DNA of 64,000 nucleotides from Pseudomonas sp. PDM15 (lineage in GTDB: Bacteria > Pseudomonadota > Gammaproteobacteria > Pseudomonadales > Pseudomonadaceae): NCBI RefSeq assembly GCF_014851565.1, contig NZ_JACVAA010000005.1, positions 371,246-435,245 on the forward strand. Direction: 5' to 3'. A program made the position numbers and the translations under genes. Under the pieces are notes generated by a model. The model did not search any database, was not told the origin of the DNA, and worked only from the letters and a program-made list of their open reading frames with translations. Shown one piece after another: positions 18,863 to 27,790 of this stretch (positions are counted from its first letter, which is position 1; each line of letters starts with the position of its first letter).

Positions 18863-20749
18863 ATGAAGCTGTCCCGTTCCCTGCCTCTCTCGGCCCTGGC
18901 CGTTGCCCTGCTGCCCGGTGCCAGCACCCTGGCTGCCGATCAGGAGGCCGCGCTGAAGCTGTCCGAAACCCTGATCAGCGCCAACCGCGACGTGCAGCAG
19001 CGCAGCGCCAGCAGCGCCGCCAGCACGGTGTTCACCCGTAGCGACATCGAGCGCCTGCAGCCCTCGTCAGTGACCGAACTGCTCAGGCGCGTGCCCGGCG
19101 TGCAGGTGACCGACAACGGCATCGGCAGCCTGACCAGCCTGTATATCCGCGGCACCAAGTCGGCCCAGAGCCTGGTGCTGGTGGACGGCATGCGCATCGG
19201 TTCGGCCAGTTCTGGCGACAGCAACCTGCAGCACATCAACATCGACCAGATCGAGCGCATCGAAGTCCTGCGCGGCCCACGCTCTGCGGTGTATGGCGCC
19301 GACGCCATCGGCGGCGTGGTACAGATATTCACCCGCCGCAGCGCCGGCGCAGGCCTAAAGCCCTTCGTGCGCGTCGGCTACGGCAGCCACAGTACCTGGC
19401 AGCGCAGCGCCGGCATCTCCGGCGGCGACGAGCAGACTCGCTTCAGCCTGGCCGGCAGCCTCAACGAGACCAACGGCTTCGATCGCAGCGGTCCGTCCTA
19501 CGAGTCCGACCAGGATCACGATGCCTACCGCAACAAGGCCTTCAGCCTGAGCCTCAGCCACAGCTTCAGCGACCGCGTCGAGGCCGGCATCAACGTGCTC
19601 GACCAGCGCGGTCGCACCGAATTCGACAATCCCTTCGGCCGCTTCGACATGACCACCTTCGAGTCGGTCGGCCAGGATCCGTACAGCGACTTCACCGTCA
19701 GCAGCGTCTCCAGCTACCTCGATGCGCAGATCAACGATGTCTGGAGCAGCCGCCTGGAAGTCGGCCACAGCGAGAACCGGGAAGAGAGCCTGGACAAGCT
19801 CAGCGACGAGCGCGGCGTCTTCAACACCTATCGCGACTCGGTGAACTGGCTCAACACCCTGGCTCTGGGCGACGGCCACAGCCTGCTGCTGGGCGCCGAC
19901 TGGTACGAGGACCAGCTCAACAGCAACACCGCCTTCGACGAGCAGCAGCGCTGGAACCAGGCGGCCTTCGTCCAGCACCGCTATGACGGCGGGCACTTCT
20001 CCACCGAACTGGGCTTGCGCCACGACAAGAACGAGCAATTCGGCAGCGAAAACACCTGGAGCGGCGCCCTGACCCTGCCGCTGAACGCCGCCAACGACCT
20101 GATCCTGTCCTATAGCGAAGGCTTCCGCGCGCCGACCTTCAACGACCTGTACTACCCGGACTACAGCAACCCGAACCTCAAGCCCGAACACTCGAAGAGC
20201 TACGAGCTGCAATGGCGCAGCGAGCTGAGCCAGAGCACCCGCCTGGAGGCCTCGCTGTACCGCACCGACATCCAGGACGCCATCGCCAACGACCAGGACT
20301 TCATCCCACAGAACATCGCCACCGCGCGCATCCACGGCTTCGAGGCGACGCTGCAGCAGGAGCTGTTCGGCTGGCAGGGCCAGCTCGGCATCGCCTTCGT
20401 CGACCCGCGTGACCGCGACACCGGCCACACCCTCAACCGCCGCGCCCGCCGCACCCTGAGCCTGGATCTGGACCGCGCCTTCGGCGACTTCGCCGTGGGC
20501 GCCAGCTGGCAGGCCGCGAGCAGCAGCTACGATGATCCGAACAACCAGTACCAGCTGGCCGGCTACGGCCTGCTGGGCCTGCGCGGCAGCTGGCAGGCAA
20601 CCGGCGAGCTGAAGCTGGAGGCGAAGATCGACAACCTGCTGGACAAGGACTACCAGCGTGCCCTGTACGAGCACGAAGGCGAGCGCTACGGCTACCGCCA
20701 GGAAGGCCGCACGGCAATGCTCGGCTTCGTCTGGACCCCTGAGCTGTAG
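18863..20749 (+). CDS. btuB: TonB-dependent cobalamin receptor BtuB-like
   Basis: A 628-residue outer-membrane receptor. Signal peptide about 1-24 ('AGASTLAA'-type end), a TonB-box-like region around 'LKLSETLISANRD', plug domain with 'RRVPGVQV', 'IYIRG'-like 'LYIRGTKSAQSLVLVDGMRI' split motif and 'IERIEVLRGPRSAVYGADAIGGV', then a 22-strand-type barrel. The cobalamin riboswitch in its leader and the btuF-like gene on the other side of a shared terminator support B12 as cargo. The C-terminus ends '...FVWTPEL', not the usual aromatic residue, which is slightly odd. Confidence 0.92.
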   Translation: MKLSRSLPLSALAVALLPGASTLAADQEAALKLSETLISANRDVQQRSASSAASTVFTRSDIERLQPSSVTELLRRVPGVQVTDNGIGSLTSLYIRGTKSAQSLVLVDGMRIGSASSGDSNLQHINIDQIERIEVLRGPRSAVYGADAIGGVVQIFTRRSAGAGLKPFVRVGYGSHSTWQRSAGISGGDEQTRFSLAGSLNETNGFDRSGPSYESDQDHDAYRNKAFSLSLSHSFSDRVEAGINVLDQRGRTEFDNPFGRFDMTTFESVGQDPYSDFTVSSVSSYLDAQINDVWSSRLEVGHSENREESLDKLSDERGVFNTYRDSVNWLNTLALGDGHSLLLGADWYEDQLNSNTAFDEQQRWNQAAFVQHRYDGGHFSTELGLRHDKNEQFGSENTWSGALTLPLNAANDLILSYSEGFRAPTFNDLYYPDYSNPNLKPEHSKSYELQWRSELSQSTRLEASLYRTDIQDAIANDQDFIPQNIATARIHGFEATLQQELFGWQGQLGIAFVDPRDRDTGHTLNRRARRTLSLDLDRAFGDFAVGASWQAASSSYDDPNNQYQLAGYGLLGLRGSWQATGELKLEAKIDNLLDKDYQRALYEHEGERYGYRQEGRTAMLGFVWTPEL

Positions 20750-20770
20750 CGTCGATCAACGCAATACAGA

Positions 20771-20790
20771 AGGCCCCTTTCGGGGCCTTT
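20771..20790. terminator. bidirectional intrinsic terminator between btuB and btuF-like genes
   Basis: Perfect stem AGGCCCC-TTTC-GGGGCCT followed by TTTTGTCTTT. It lies between the convergent receptor and periplasmic binding protein genes and can serve both. Confidence 0.85.
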
Positions 20791-20814
20791 TGTCTTTCTG
20801 CGCCACGGTGCGGC

Positions 20815-21615
20815 TCAACGAGCCTTGGCCAGCACCGCGCAGAGTTTTCCGATAGCCGCCAGCATCTGAAAGCTGGGGCGCTCCAGGCCCTTGTCCGGTA
20901 CCGTCCACAGCTGCTGGCGCTGCACCGCCGGCAACTGCGGCCAGGCCCGCCAGTGCTGCAGCTCGACGGCGCTGCCGGCGAGTATCACCTCCGGCGCGCG
21001 CCCCAGCACCGCTTCGACATTGACCTGTGGCGCCGGCAGCTGCAGGTCGGCGAACACGTTGCGCGCACCGCATACGCCCAGCGCGTCACCAATGATCTGC
21101 CGCCCGCCGATGGTGTACAGCGGCTCATGCCAGACCTGGTAGAACACCGGCAGTGGCGGTTCGCGCCGGTAGCGCTGGCGCAGGCTCGCCAGGCCATCGC
21201 GGAAGCGCTGACGCAGCTGGCGACCACTCTCGGCATGGCCGACCCGCTCGCCGACCTCAGTGAACTGTTCGGCCAACTGCTCGAGGTCATGGGGCTCGCC
21301 GACATAAAGCGGGATGCCGAAGGACTTCAGCTGTTCGCGCTGGGCCGCAGGAACGCTGTCCGGCCATAGCAGCAACAGATCGGGGCGCAGGGCCAGCAGG
21401 GTTTCCAGCTCCACCTGGCCATAACGCCCCACCGAGGGCAGCTGCTTCAGCTCAGGCGGCCGAGCGCCACCATCGAGCACGCCGACCAGGCGCTCCGCGG
21501 CACCCAGCTCCAACATGATTTCCGACATCGAGGGGGCCAGGCTGATCACTCGCTCCGCCGCACCCAGCGGCAGGCTCAGGATCAGCAGACAGGCGGCGAA
21601 AAGGCGCTTAGCCAA
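20815..21615 (-). CDS. BtuF-like periplasmic cobalamin-binding protein
   Basis: A 266-residue class III substrate-binding protein with signal peptide (about 1-19, 'LPLGAAE'). It has the BtuF/FecB-like pattern 'VISLAPSMSEIMLELGAAERLVGV', 'RPDLLLLW', 'HEPLYTIGG' and 'NVEAVLGRAPEVI'. The start is a TTG (21613-21615), overlapping the stop of the upstream gene by eight bases. No btuCD genes are in the window. The neighbouring B12 receptor on the other strand supports a cobalamin role, but other chelates are possible. Confidence 0.8.
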   Translation of the reverse strand: MAKRLFAACLLILSLPLGAAERVISLAPSMSEIMLELGAAERLVGVLDGGARPPELKQLPSVGRYGQVELETLLALRPDLLLLWPDSVPAAQREQLKSFGIPLYVGEPHDLEQLAEQFTEVGERVGHAESGRQLRQRFRDGLASLRQRYRREPPLPVFYQVWHEPLYTIGGRQIIGDALGVCGARNVFADLQLPAPQVNVEAVLGRAPEVILAGSAVELQHWRAWPQLPAVQRQQLWTVPDKGLERPSFQMLAAIGKLCAVLAKAR

Positions 21616-22027
21616 GCTGGCGCGGGATGCGATACAGACAGAGCAGCACGACGCTGCTCAGGGCGAGCAGGATCAGGGCGACGGCATTCAGCCCGCTGAA
21701 CAGGGCAATGGCGGCGACCCAGGCCGGCAGGCAGGCGCCGAGGAAGGCCTTGCGCCGCTGGCGGGCCAGCTCCAGCCAGGCCTCGCGCTCATGTTCGCCA
21801 TCCAAGGCGGCCTCGGTGGCGATCAGCGCGCGCTTGTAGGCGGAGAACAGCGGCAGGCTGATGAACATGGACGCCATGCCAGCGATGAACAGTGGCATCT
21901 CCAGCACCGTGCCCAGCGCCTGGCTGCCGCCGAACAGCAGATTGAGGAAGAACAGCGGTGCCAGGGCGAAGCCGAGCCAGCGCCACCATTCGAGGGCGAG
22001 CCGGCGCCGCACCTCGGTGCGCGTCAC
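21608..22027 (-). CDS. conserved inner-membrane protein of unknown function
   Basis: A 139-residue protein with four hydrophobic segments (about 16-35, 40-58, 93-108 and 112-130). No family function is recognised. The GTG start at 22025-22027 overlaps the ribA stop (GTGA) and its own stop overlaps the btuF-like start, so the three genes are translationally coupled. The same order is found in P. aeruginosa (PA4045-PA4047). Confidence 0.72.
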   Translation of the reverse strand: MTRTEVRRRLALEWWRWLGFALAPLFFLNLLFGGSQALGTVLEMPLFIAGMASMFISLPLFSAYKRALIATEAALDGEHEREAWLELARQRRKAFLGACLPAWVAAIALFSGLNAVALILLALSSVVLLCLYRIPRQLG

Positions 22028-22635
22028 TCGGTCTCTTCCTGGTGTTGCAGCCCCAGCATGTGGCCGAGCTTGCCGGCCTTGGTCGCCAGGTACTTGCTGT
22101 TGTGCGGATTGCGCCCGATCTCCAGCGGACGGCGCTCGGCCACGCGCACGCCGAAGCCTTCCAGCGCCTTGACCTTGCGCGGATTGTTGGTCATCAGGTT
22201 GATCTCGCGAACGCCCAGGTGATCGAGCATCGGCTGGCAGATCGAGTAGTCGCGCTGGTCGGCGGCGAAGCCCAGGCGCTCGTTGGCTTCCACCGTGTCG
22301 GCCCCGCCATCCTGCAGCTCGTAGGCGCGGATCTTGTTCAGCAGGCCGATGCCCCGCCCTTCCTGGCGCAGGTACAACAGCACGCCGCGGCCTTCGCTGG
22401 CGATGGCACGCAGGGCGGCCTCGAGTTGGGCGCCGCAGTCGCAGCGCTGGCTGAACAAGGCATCGCCGGTCAGGCACTCGGAATGCAGGCGACCCAGCAC
22501 GGGCTGGCCATCGGCGATATCGCCCAGGGTCAGGGCCACATGCTCCTTGCCGCTCTCCTCATCGAGGAAACCGTGCATGGTGAACACCGCGAAAGGTGTG
22601 GGCAGCTTGGAGGCGGCGACGAAGACGACGGACAC
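22024..22635 (-). CDS. ribA: GTP cyclohydrolase II
   Basis: Opens GTP to the pyrimidine precursor of riboflavin. The 203 residues have the zinc cysteines Cys54, Cys65 and Cys67 in '[16 protein letters not shown]', the GTP-binding 'RQEGRGIGL' (about 93-101), and 'TNNPRK'. The start is GTG 22633-22635, behind an AGGAG. It is not in the riboflavin cluster at 26-30 kb, but is the intact GTP cyclohydrolase II that the degenerate C-domain of RibBX there cannot replace. Confidence 0.95.
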   Translation of the reverse strand: MSVVFVAASKLPTPFAVFTMHGFLDEESGKEHVALTLGDIADGQPVLGRLHSECLTGDALFSQRCDCGAQLEAALRAIASEGRGVLLYLRQEGRGIGLLNKIRAYELQDGGADTVEANERLGFAADQRDYSICQPMLDHLGVREINLMTNNPRKVKALEGFGVRVAERRPLEIGRNPHNSKYLATKAGKLGHMLGLQHQEETE

Positions 22636-22758
22636 CGGGTGCTCCTGTTGGACGTTCGGCAGAAAAGGCCGGCATTGTACCAGCCGTGACGGCCCCCGGC
22701 GCAGCCTGAATTATCGGCGATAAGGATCGAAAGGGCCGATGAATCGGCCAAGCCGCAC

Positions 22759-23412
22759 CTAGAGTTTGGACTCCAGCTGCAGTACGCCGTTTTCCTCGCG
22801 CCAGCGCACCCGGCTGAGGAAGCTCATGCCCAGCAGCACTTCGGTGGGCGAGTCGCCCTCCAGCACTGCACCTTCCACACCGAGCACTTCTAGGCCGCCG
22901 ATCTTCACGCTGTCGAGCTTGATCCGCCAGGCGCGGATATTGCCGCCGGCGGTGCTGGCAACCATGGGCTTGCCCTGCACCCGGTAGTCGATGCCCAGGC
23001 GGCGGGCCTGGCCTTCATTCATCGCCACCGAGGTGGCGCCGGTGTCGACCAGGAACTGCACCGGGTGGCCATCGATGGAACCGGCGATCCAGTAGTGGTT
23101 GCCGACCCCGCGGCTGATGCTGAGCTGGGCCTTCTGCGGCCCGGAGCTGGCGCCGGCCTGGTTGTATTCGCGACTGATGCCGTAGCTGCGTTGCACGCCA
23201 TCGACTTCCAGTACCGCGCCCTTGCTATCGGCGCTGATTACCTTGACCCCGCCAGGGCCGGTCTGGCCATTGCGCACCAGCTTGCGCTGGCCATCCACCA
23301 GCAGCACCGCGGCGCCGGGGAACAGGCCGACCACCTGCACCTGCGTCTCGGCATGCAGCAAGGGAGTCAGGACCAGCAGCAGGCTGGCGGCGAACAGCTC
23401 AAGGCGACGCAT
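22759..23412 (-). CDS. TIGR02281-family retropepsin-like aspartic protease, exported
   Basis: A 217-residue protein with a signal peptide (about 1-21). The N-terminal about 70 residues resemble a small beta domain ('VQVVGLFPGAAVLLVDGQRKLVRNG', split at 20 for display as two blocks in the protein). A retropepsin-like domain follows with 'FLVDTGATSVAMN' (Asp about residue 122) and 'VLLGMSFLSRVRW'. It is a longer paralog of the protein encoded at 6272-6799. Its ATG lies inside the end of the upstream gene (14-base overlap). Confidence 0.8.
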   Translation of the reverse strand: MRRLELFAASLLLVLTPLLHAETQVQVVGLFPGAAVLLVDGQRKLVRNGQTGPGGVKVISADSKGAVLEVDGVQRSYGISREYNQAGASSGPQKAQLSISRGVGNHYWIAGSIDGHPVQFLVDTGATSVAMNEGQARRLGIDYRVQGKPMVASTAGGNIRAWRIKLDSVKIGGLEVLGVEGAVLEGDSPTEVLLGMSFLSRVRWREENGVLQLESKL

Positions 23413-24154
23413 CGGGGATCTCCATGTCCTCGTCGAAGGGATAAGGCTGCTGCCAGCGACGGAACACCGCTCGCAACCCGCCGTCACGCACCAGCTCGGC
23501 CATGCGCCGATCGAAGAGTTCGGCCAGGGCGCGACCGCGGGCAGTATCGGCAAAGCCGGCATACAGCGGCAAGCGGGTCAGCGCAGTAGTGCGAAAGCGC
23601 GCAGGGTCCGGGCCCTCGCGGAGCACATCCTCGACCTCGGTGGAGGCATCCAGGAAGAAGTCGGCATGGCCCAGTTCAAGCATGCGCAGGATACCGACAC
23701 GACGCTGGATCTCCTCGTAGCGCTTAACCCCGGGCAGGTAGCGCTGATATTCGTAGCCACGCATCCACGACAGGCGGTACTGACCGATGTTCTGCAGCGT
23801 CGGTACCGGCTGTTCGCCCAGGGACAGGGCGACGATCTGGTCGGCATCGTAGGGCCAGCGCGGATAGACGATCTTCTCGCTGACCTCGTCGCGATAGGAG
23901 CCCAGCCAGGCATCCGCCTCGCCGCGCTGGACCAGGCCGATGGAGCGGGTGTACGGCACGATGCGGAAGTGCATCTTCACCCCGGCCGGCTCGAACACCT
24001 GGCGCATGATGTCCCAGGCCAGGCCGCTGCCGTCCTCGTTGGTATGGCCGACCCAGTGCTCGCTGACCAGCTGGACCTCGGCCGGCAGTGCCTGGCCGGC
24101 CTGGGCGCTCGGCCAGCCCAGGCACACCAGCAACGCCAGCCAGCAGACACGCAT
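23399..24154 (-). CDS. periplasmic solute-binding protein, family 3-like
   Basis: A 251-residue exported protein: signal peptide about 1-19 ('GWPSAQAG'), then a SBP_bac_3-type fold with 'WDIMRQVFEPAGVKMHFRIV', 'GEADAWLGSYRDE', and 'AELVRDGGLRAVFRRW' at the end. Stand-alone proteins of this kind, without a permease, are common in Pseudomonas and their ligand is unknown. ATG 24152-24154 is used; it follows pgpA by 14 bp. Confidence 0.78.
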   Translation of the reverse strand: MRVCWLALLVCLGWPSAQAGQALPAEVQLVSEHWVGHTNEDGSGLAWDIMRQVFEPAGVKMHFRIVPYTRSIGLVQRGEADAWLGSYRDEVSEKIVYPRWPYDADQIVALSLGEQPVPTLQNIGQYRLSWMRGYEYQRYLPGVKRYEEIQRRVGILRMLELGHADFFLDASTEVEDVLREGPDPARFRTTALTRLPLYAGFADTARGRALAELFDRRMAELVRDGGLRAVFRRWQQPYPFDEDMEIPDASP

Positions 24155-24168
24155 GTACAGCCTCCGAA

Positions 24169-24660
24169 TCAGGCCAGACTCCAGCCCCAGACCAGCAATT
24201 GCATCGCCAGCCAGGCGAACACGCCAGCCAGCACATCGTCCAGCATGATGCCGATGCCCCCGTGCACATGGCGGTCGATCCAGCGGATCGGCCAGGGCTT
24301 GAGGATGTCGAAAACGCGGAACACTACAAAGCCTAGCAGCAACCACTGCCAACCCTCAGGCACCAGCCAGAGGGTGATCCACATGCCGACCATCTCGTCC
24401 CAGACGATGCCTTCGTGGTCGTGCACCCCCATGTCCTCGGCCACCCGGCCGCACAGCCAGAAGCCGAACAGCATGGTCACGCCGAGCATCAGCCAGTAGC
24501 CCCAGTCCGGCAGCATCTGCCACAGCGGGATGAAGGGGATGGCCACCAGCGAGCCCCAGGTCCCCGGCGCCTTGGGCATCAGCCCGGAGCCGAAACCGAA
24601 GGCGAGAAAATGCCAGGGATTGCGCCACACCCGCGGCGCCACTTTCACCAGTTCAGTCAC
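24169..24660 (-). CDS. pgpA: phosphatidylglycerophosphatase A
   Basis: Removes phosphate from phosphatidylglycerophosphate in phospholipid synthesis; inner membrane. The 163 residues show the family motifs 'GSGLMPKAPGTWGSL' (about 24-38), 'EGIVWDEMVG' (about 83-92), 'FDILKPWPI' and 'GIGIMLDDVLAG'. The start is GTG 24658-24660, overlapping the thiL stop by eight bases. Confidence 0.92.
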   Translation of the reverse strand: MTELVKVAPRVWRNPWHFLAFGFGSGLMPKAPGTWGSLVAIPFIPLWQMLPDWGYWLMLGVTMLFGFWLCGRVAEDMGVHDHEGIVWDEMVGMWITLWLVPEGWQWLLLGFVVFRVFDILKPWPIRWIDRHVHGGIGIMLDDVLAGVFAWLAMQLLVWGWSLA

Positions 24661-25618
24661 CGCTACTCCCGAAATGCTGATAACCCGCCCGTGGCGGTTC
24701 GATGGGACGGCCCTGGCCGTCTATTAGCTGCACGCCCTGCCCCGCCAGTGCCTGGCCGATCACCACGGCCTCGGGCCATTGGGCCTGCAGTGCAGGCAGG
24801 AGTTCAGGCGGCAGGGTAAAGGCCAGGCGGTAGTCATCGCCACCGCTCAGTGCACAGTCCAGCGCCCCGCTGCCGGCCAGGGCACGCAGGGCCGGCGCCA
24901 GCGGCAGGCTGTCCTGTGCGATCTGCAGCGCCAGGCCGGAGGCCACGGCGATATGGCCACAGTCGGCCAGCAGACCGTCGGAGATATCCAGAGCTGCCGT
25001 GGCCTTGCCGCGCAACCACTGGCCGAGAGCCAGCTGCGGCTGCGGCGCCCAGTAGCGCGCCAGCAGATAGTCGGCCGTCTCGCCCTGCACCGCCTGCTGG
25101 CCCAACACCAGCGGCAGCGCGCCGGCGCCGTCGCCCAGGCTGCCGCCGACGCAGAGCAGATCGCCAGCGCGCGCACCGCTGCGGGTCAGCGCCTGGCCGG
25201 TCGGCACCTGGCCGAACACGGTGAGGGTCAGGCACAGCGGGCCGCGCGTGGTATCGCCTCCGACCAGGGCCAGGCCGCTGGCCTCGGCCATGCGCGACAG
25301 GCCTCGGGAGAAACTCTCCAGCCAGGCCGGATCGGCCTGCGGCAGGGTCATGGCGAGGGTGAAACCGAGCGGCGCGGCGCCCATGGCCGCCAGATCACTG
25401 GCCGCCACGGCCAGCGCACGCTGGCCGAGCAAAAAGGCATCGCAGGGGTCGGGGAAATGCACGCCAGCCACCAGAGTGTCGGTGGACACGGCCATTTGCT
25501 GGCCGGGACCCGGCTGCAGCAGGGCACAGTCGTCGCCGATGCCCAGTGCCACGCCTTCGGCCGCCTGCGCACAGGGCGCGGCGGCGAAGTAGCGGCGGAT
25601 CAGCTCGAACTCGCCCAC
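24653..25618 (-). CDS. thiL: thiamine-monophosphate kinase
   Basis: Phosphorylates thiamine monophosphate to the diphosphate cofactor. The 321 residues show 'GEFELIRRYF' at the start, 'GIGDDCALL', 'STDTLVAGVHF' and 'DISDGLLADCGHI', all typical of the PurM-like ThiL. It sits between nusB and pgpA, the usual Pseudomonas order. Confidence 0.95.
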   Translation of the reverse strand: MGEFELIRRYFAAAPCAQAAEGVALGIGDDCALLQPGPGQQMAVSTDTLVAGVHFPDPCDAFLLGQRALAVAASDLAAMGAAPLGFTLAMTLPQADPAWLESFSRGLSRMAEASGLALVGGDTTRGPLCLTLTVFGQVPTGQALTRSGARAGDLLCVGGSLGDGAGALPLVLGQQAVQGETADYLLARYWAPQPQLALGQWLRGKATAALDISDGLLADCGHIAVASGLALQIAQDSLPLAPALRALAGSGALDCALSGGDDYRLAFTLPPELLPALQAQWPEAVVIGQALAGQGVQLIDGQGRPIEPPRAGYQHFGSSGD

Positions 25619-25632
25619 AGCAAGCTGCCGGA

Positions 25633-26118
25633 TCAGCGCTTGTTGGCTTTGACTTCGGCCGCGCGCAGCACCGGCGCCAGCTTGTCCAGCACACCGTTGA
25701 CGAACTTGTGGCCGTCGGTGGCGCCGAACACCTTGGCCAACTCGATGCCTTCGTTGATCACTACCTTGTACGGCACGTCGACACGGCTGGTCAGCTCCCA
25801 GGCAGACAGGCGCAGGATGGCCAGTTCGACTGGGTCCAGCTCTTCCAGGGGGATGTCCAGGAAGACGGAAAAGGACTGGTCCAGCTCGGTCTTCTGCCGC
25901 GCCACGCCGAGGAGGATCTCGTGGAAGTAGGCGCCGTCGACGCCGCTGAAATCGTTATCGACGCGGAACTGCGCTTCGATCTCGTTCAGCGACTGACCGG
26001 CCATGTGCCACTGATACAGCGCTTGCATGGCCAGGCTGCGGGCCACGCGGCGCTGGGCGATCTTACCCTTGGCCTTGGGCTGCGGAGCGTCCTGGCTGTC
26101 GTCGTGGTTCAGGCTCAC
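25633..26118 (-). CDS. nusB: transcription antitermination factor NusB
   Basis: RNA-binding protein that joins NusE at boxA for rRNA antitermination. The 161 residues include '[15 protein letters not shown]' and '[12 protein letters not shown]' with the C-terminal '[11 protein letters not shown]'. The GTG start at 26116-26118 overlaps the ribH stop (GTGA). About 30 N-terminal residues rich in Lys, Gln and Asp precede the core. Confidence 0.95.
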   Translation of the reverse strand: MSLNHDDSQDAPQPKAKGKIAQRRVARSLAMQALYQWHMAGQSLNEIEAQFRVDNDFSGVDGAYFHEILLGVARQKTELDQSFSVFLDIPLEELDPVELAILRLSAWELTSRVDVPYKVVINEGIELAKVFGATDGHKFVNGVLDKLAPVLRAAEVKANKR

Positions 26119-26591
26119 TTGGCCTCCAGCTGCGCCAGCAGACTTACCATTTCCAGGGCGGACAGGGCAGCTTCGGCGCCTTTGTTGCCGGCCTTGGTGC
26201 CGGAGCGCTCGATGGCCTGCTCGATGGAGTCGACGGTCAGCACGCCGAAGGCAACCGGCACGCCGTATTCCATGGAGACCTGGGCCAGGCCCTTGGTGCA
26301 CTCGCCGGCAACATATTCGAAATGCGGGGTACCGCCACGGATCACCGCGCCGAGGGCGATGATGGCGGCGAACTCGCCGCGCTGGGCGACTTTCTGGGTG
26401 ACCAGCGGAATCTCGAAGGCACCCGGCGAGCGGATGATGGTGATGTCGCTTTCCTTCACGCCGTGGCGGACCAGGGCGTCGACGGCGCCGCTGACCAGGC
26501 TCTCGACGACGAAGCTGTTGAAGCGGCCAACCACCAAAGCGAATTTGCCTTGCGGGGCGATGAAGGTACCTTCGATGGTCTTCAGGGTCAT
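26115..26591 (-). CDS. ribH: 6,7-dimethyl-8-ribityllumazine synthase
   Basis: Penultimate step of riboflavin synthesis. The 158 residues have '[17 protein letters not shown]', 'RSPGAFEIP' and '[18 protein letters not shown]', with the catalytic His about residue 91. It precedes nusB with a four-base overlap and follows ribBX by 108 bp. Confidence 0.96.
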   Translation of the reverse strand: MTLKTIEGTFIAPQGKFALVVGRFNSFVVESLVSGAVDALVRHGVKESDITIIRSPGAFEIPLVTQKVAQRGEFAAIIALGAVIRGGTPHFEYVAGECTKGLAQVSMEYGVPVAFGVLTVDSIEQAIERSGTKAGNKGAEAALSALEMVSLLAQLEAK

Positions 26592-26699
26592 GGGCGAGTC
26601 TCAGTCTGTATAAAGAGCCGGGGCGCCGATGGGCGTCCCGTGGGTATCAATGTAGAACGAAAAGCCGGGCCGGGCGCAGGCTGCGCTCGGCCGGGGTCG

Positions 26700-27779
26700 T
26701 CATTCAGCGGGCAGGTATTCTACAACTTCCAGGTCAAAGCCGGATATGGCGTTGAACTTCATCGGCGAGCTCATCAGGCGCATCTTGCGCACGCCCAGAT
26801 CGCGCAGGATCTGCGAGCCGGCACCGACGGTGCTGTAGGTCGCCGGGCTCGGCGCCGGCTGCTTGCTCAGATGGGCCAGCAGTTCCGGACCGGTGAGCGG
26901 ATTGCCCAGCAGCAGCACCACGCCGCTGCCGGCCTTGGCCACTTCGGCCATGGCCGCGCGCAGGCTCCAGCGCCCCGGCTGCTTGACCAGGAACAGGTCG
27001 CGCAGCGGCTCCATGCTGTGCACACGGACCAGGGTCGGTTCCTCGGCGCACACCTTGCCCAGGGTCAGGGCCATGTGCGCGGTGTTCTCCACACCGTCGC
27101 GGTAGGTGACCAGGGTGAACTGGCCCAGCTCGGTATCCAGCGGCTGCTCGCTGACGCGCTCGACGGTGCGCTCGTGGATCAACCGGTAGTGGATCAGGTC
27201 GGCTATGGTGCCGATCTTCAGATCGTGCTCGGCGGCGAACTTCTCCAGCTCCGGGCGGCGGGCCATGGTGCCGTCGTCGTTCATGATCTCGCAGATCACG
27301 CCGCTCGGCTCGAACCCGGCCATGCGCGCCAGGTCGCAGGCCGCCTCGGTGTGACCGGCACGGGCCAGCACGCCACCGGGCTGGGCCATCAGCGGGAAGA
27401 TATGGCCGGGGCTGACGATATCGTCGGCCACTGCGTTCTTCGCCACGGCGGCCTGCACGGTACGCGCGCGGTCGGCGGCGGAAATACCGGTGGTGACACC
27501 TTCGGCGGCCTCGATGGAGACGGTGAATTTGGTGCCGAAGCCGGAGCCGTTGCGCGGCGCCATCAGCGGCAAGTTCAGTGTTTCGCAGCGCTCGCGGGTC
27601 ATCGGCATGCAGATCAGGCCGCGGGCGAAGCGGGCCATGAAGTTGATATGTTCGGCCTGCACGCAGTCCGACGCGATGATGATGTCGCCTTCGTTCTCGC
27701 GGTCCTCGTCATCCATGAGGATGACCATCTTGCCGGCGCGGATGTCTTCGATCAGTTCTTCAGCGGTATTCAGAGCCAT
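26700..27779 (-). CDS. ribB: 3,4-dihydroxy-2-butanone-4-phosphate synthase with degenerate GTP cyclohydrolase II domain (RibBX type)
   Basis: A 359-residue two-domain protein. The N-terminal DHBP synthase (about 1-200) is intact: 'DDEDRENEGDIIIAS', 'GHTEAA' and the metal/substrate acids. The C-terminal domain (about 205-359) has the RibA fold but the zinc cysteines are gone: at the expected place it reads 'VRVHSMEPLRDLFL', with no C-x10-CxC. It also lacks 'RQEGRGIGL'. It therefore cannot be a normal GTP cyclohydrolase II; this state is known as RibBX. ATG 27777-27779 is preferred to one five codons upstream. Confidence 0.94.
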   Translation of the reverse strand: MALNTAEELIEDIRAGKMVILMDDEDRENEGDIIIASDCVQAEHINFMARFARGLICMPMTRERCETLNLPLMAPRNGSGFGTKFTVSIEAAEGVTTGISAADRARTVQAAVAKNAVADDIVSPGHIFPLMAQPGGVLARAGHTEAACDLARMAGFEPSGVICEIMNDDGTMARRPELEKFAAEHDLKIGTIADLIHYRLIHERTVERVSEQPLDTELGQFTLVTYRDGVENTAHMALTLGKVCAEEPTLVRVHSMEPLRDLFLVKQPGRWSLRAAMAEVAKAGSGVVLLLGNPLTGPELLAHLSKQPAPSPATYSTVGAGSQILRDLGVRKMRLMSSPMKFNAISGFDLEVVEYLPAE

Positions 27780-27790
27780 CTGGCCGTTCC

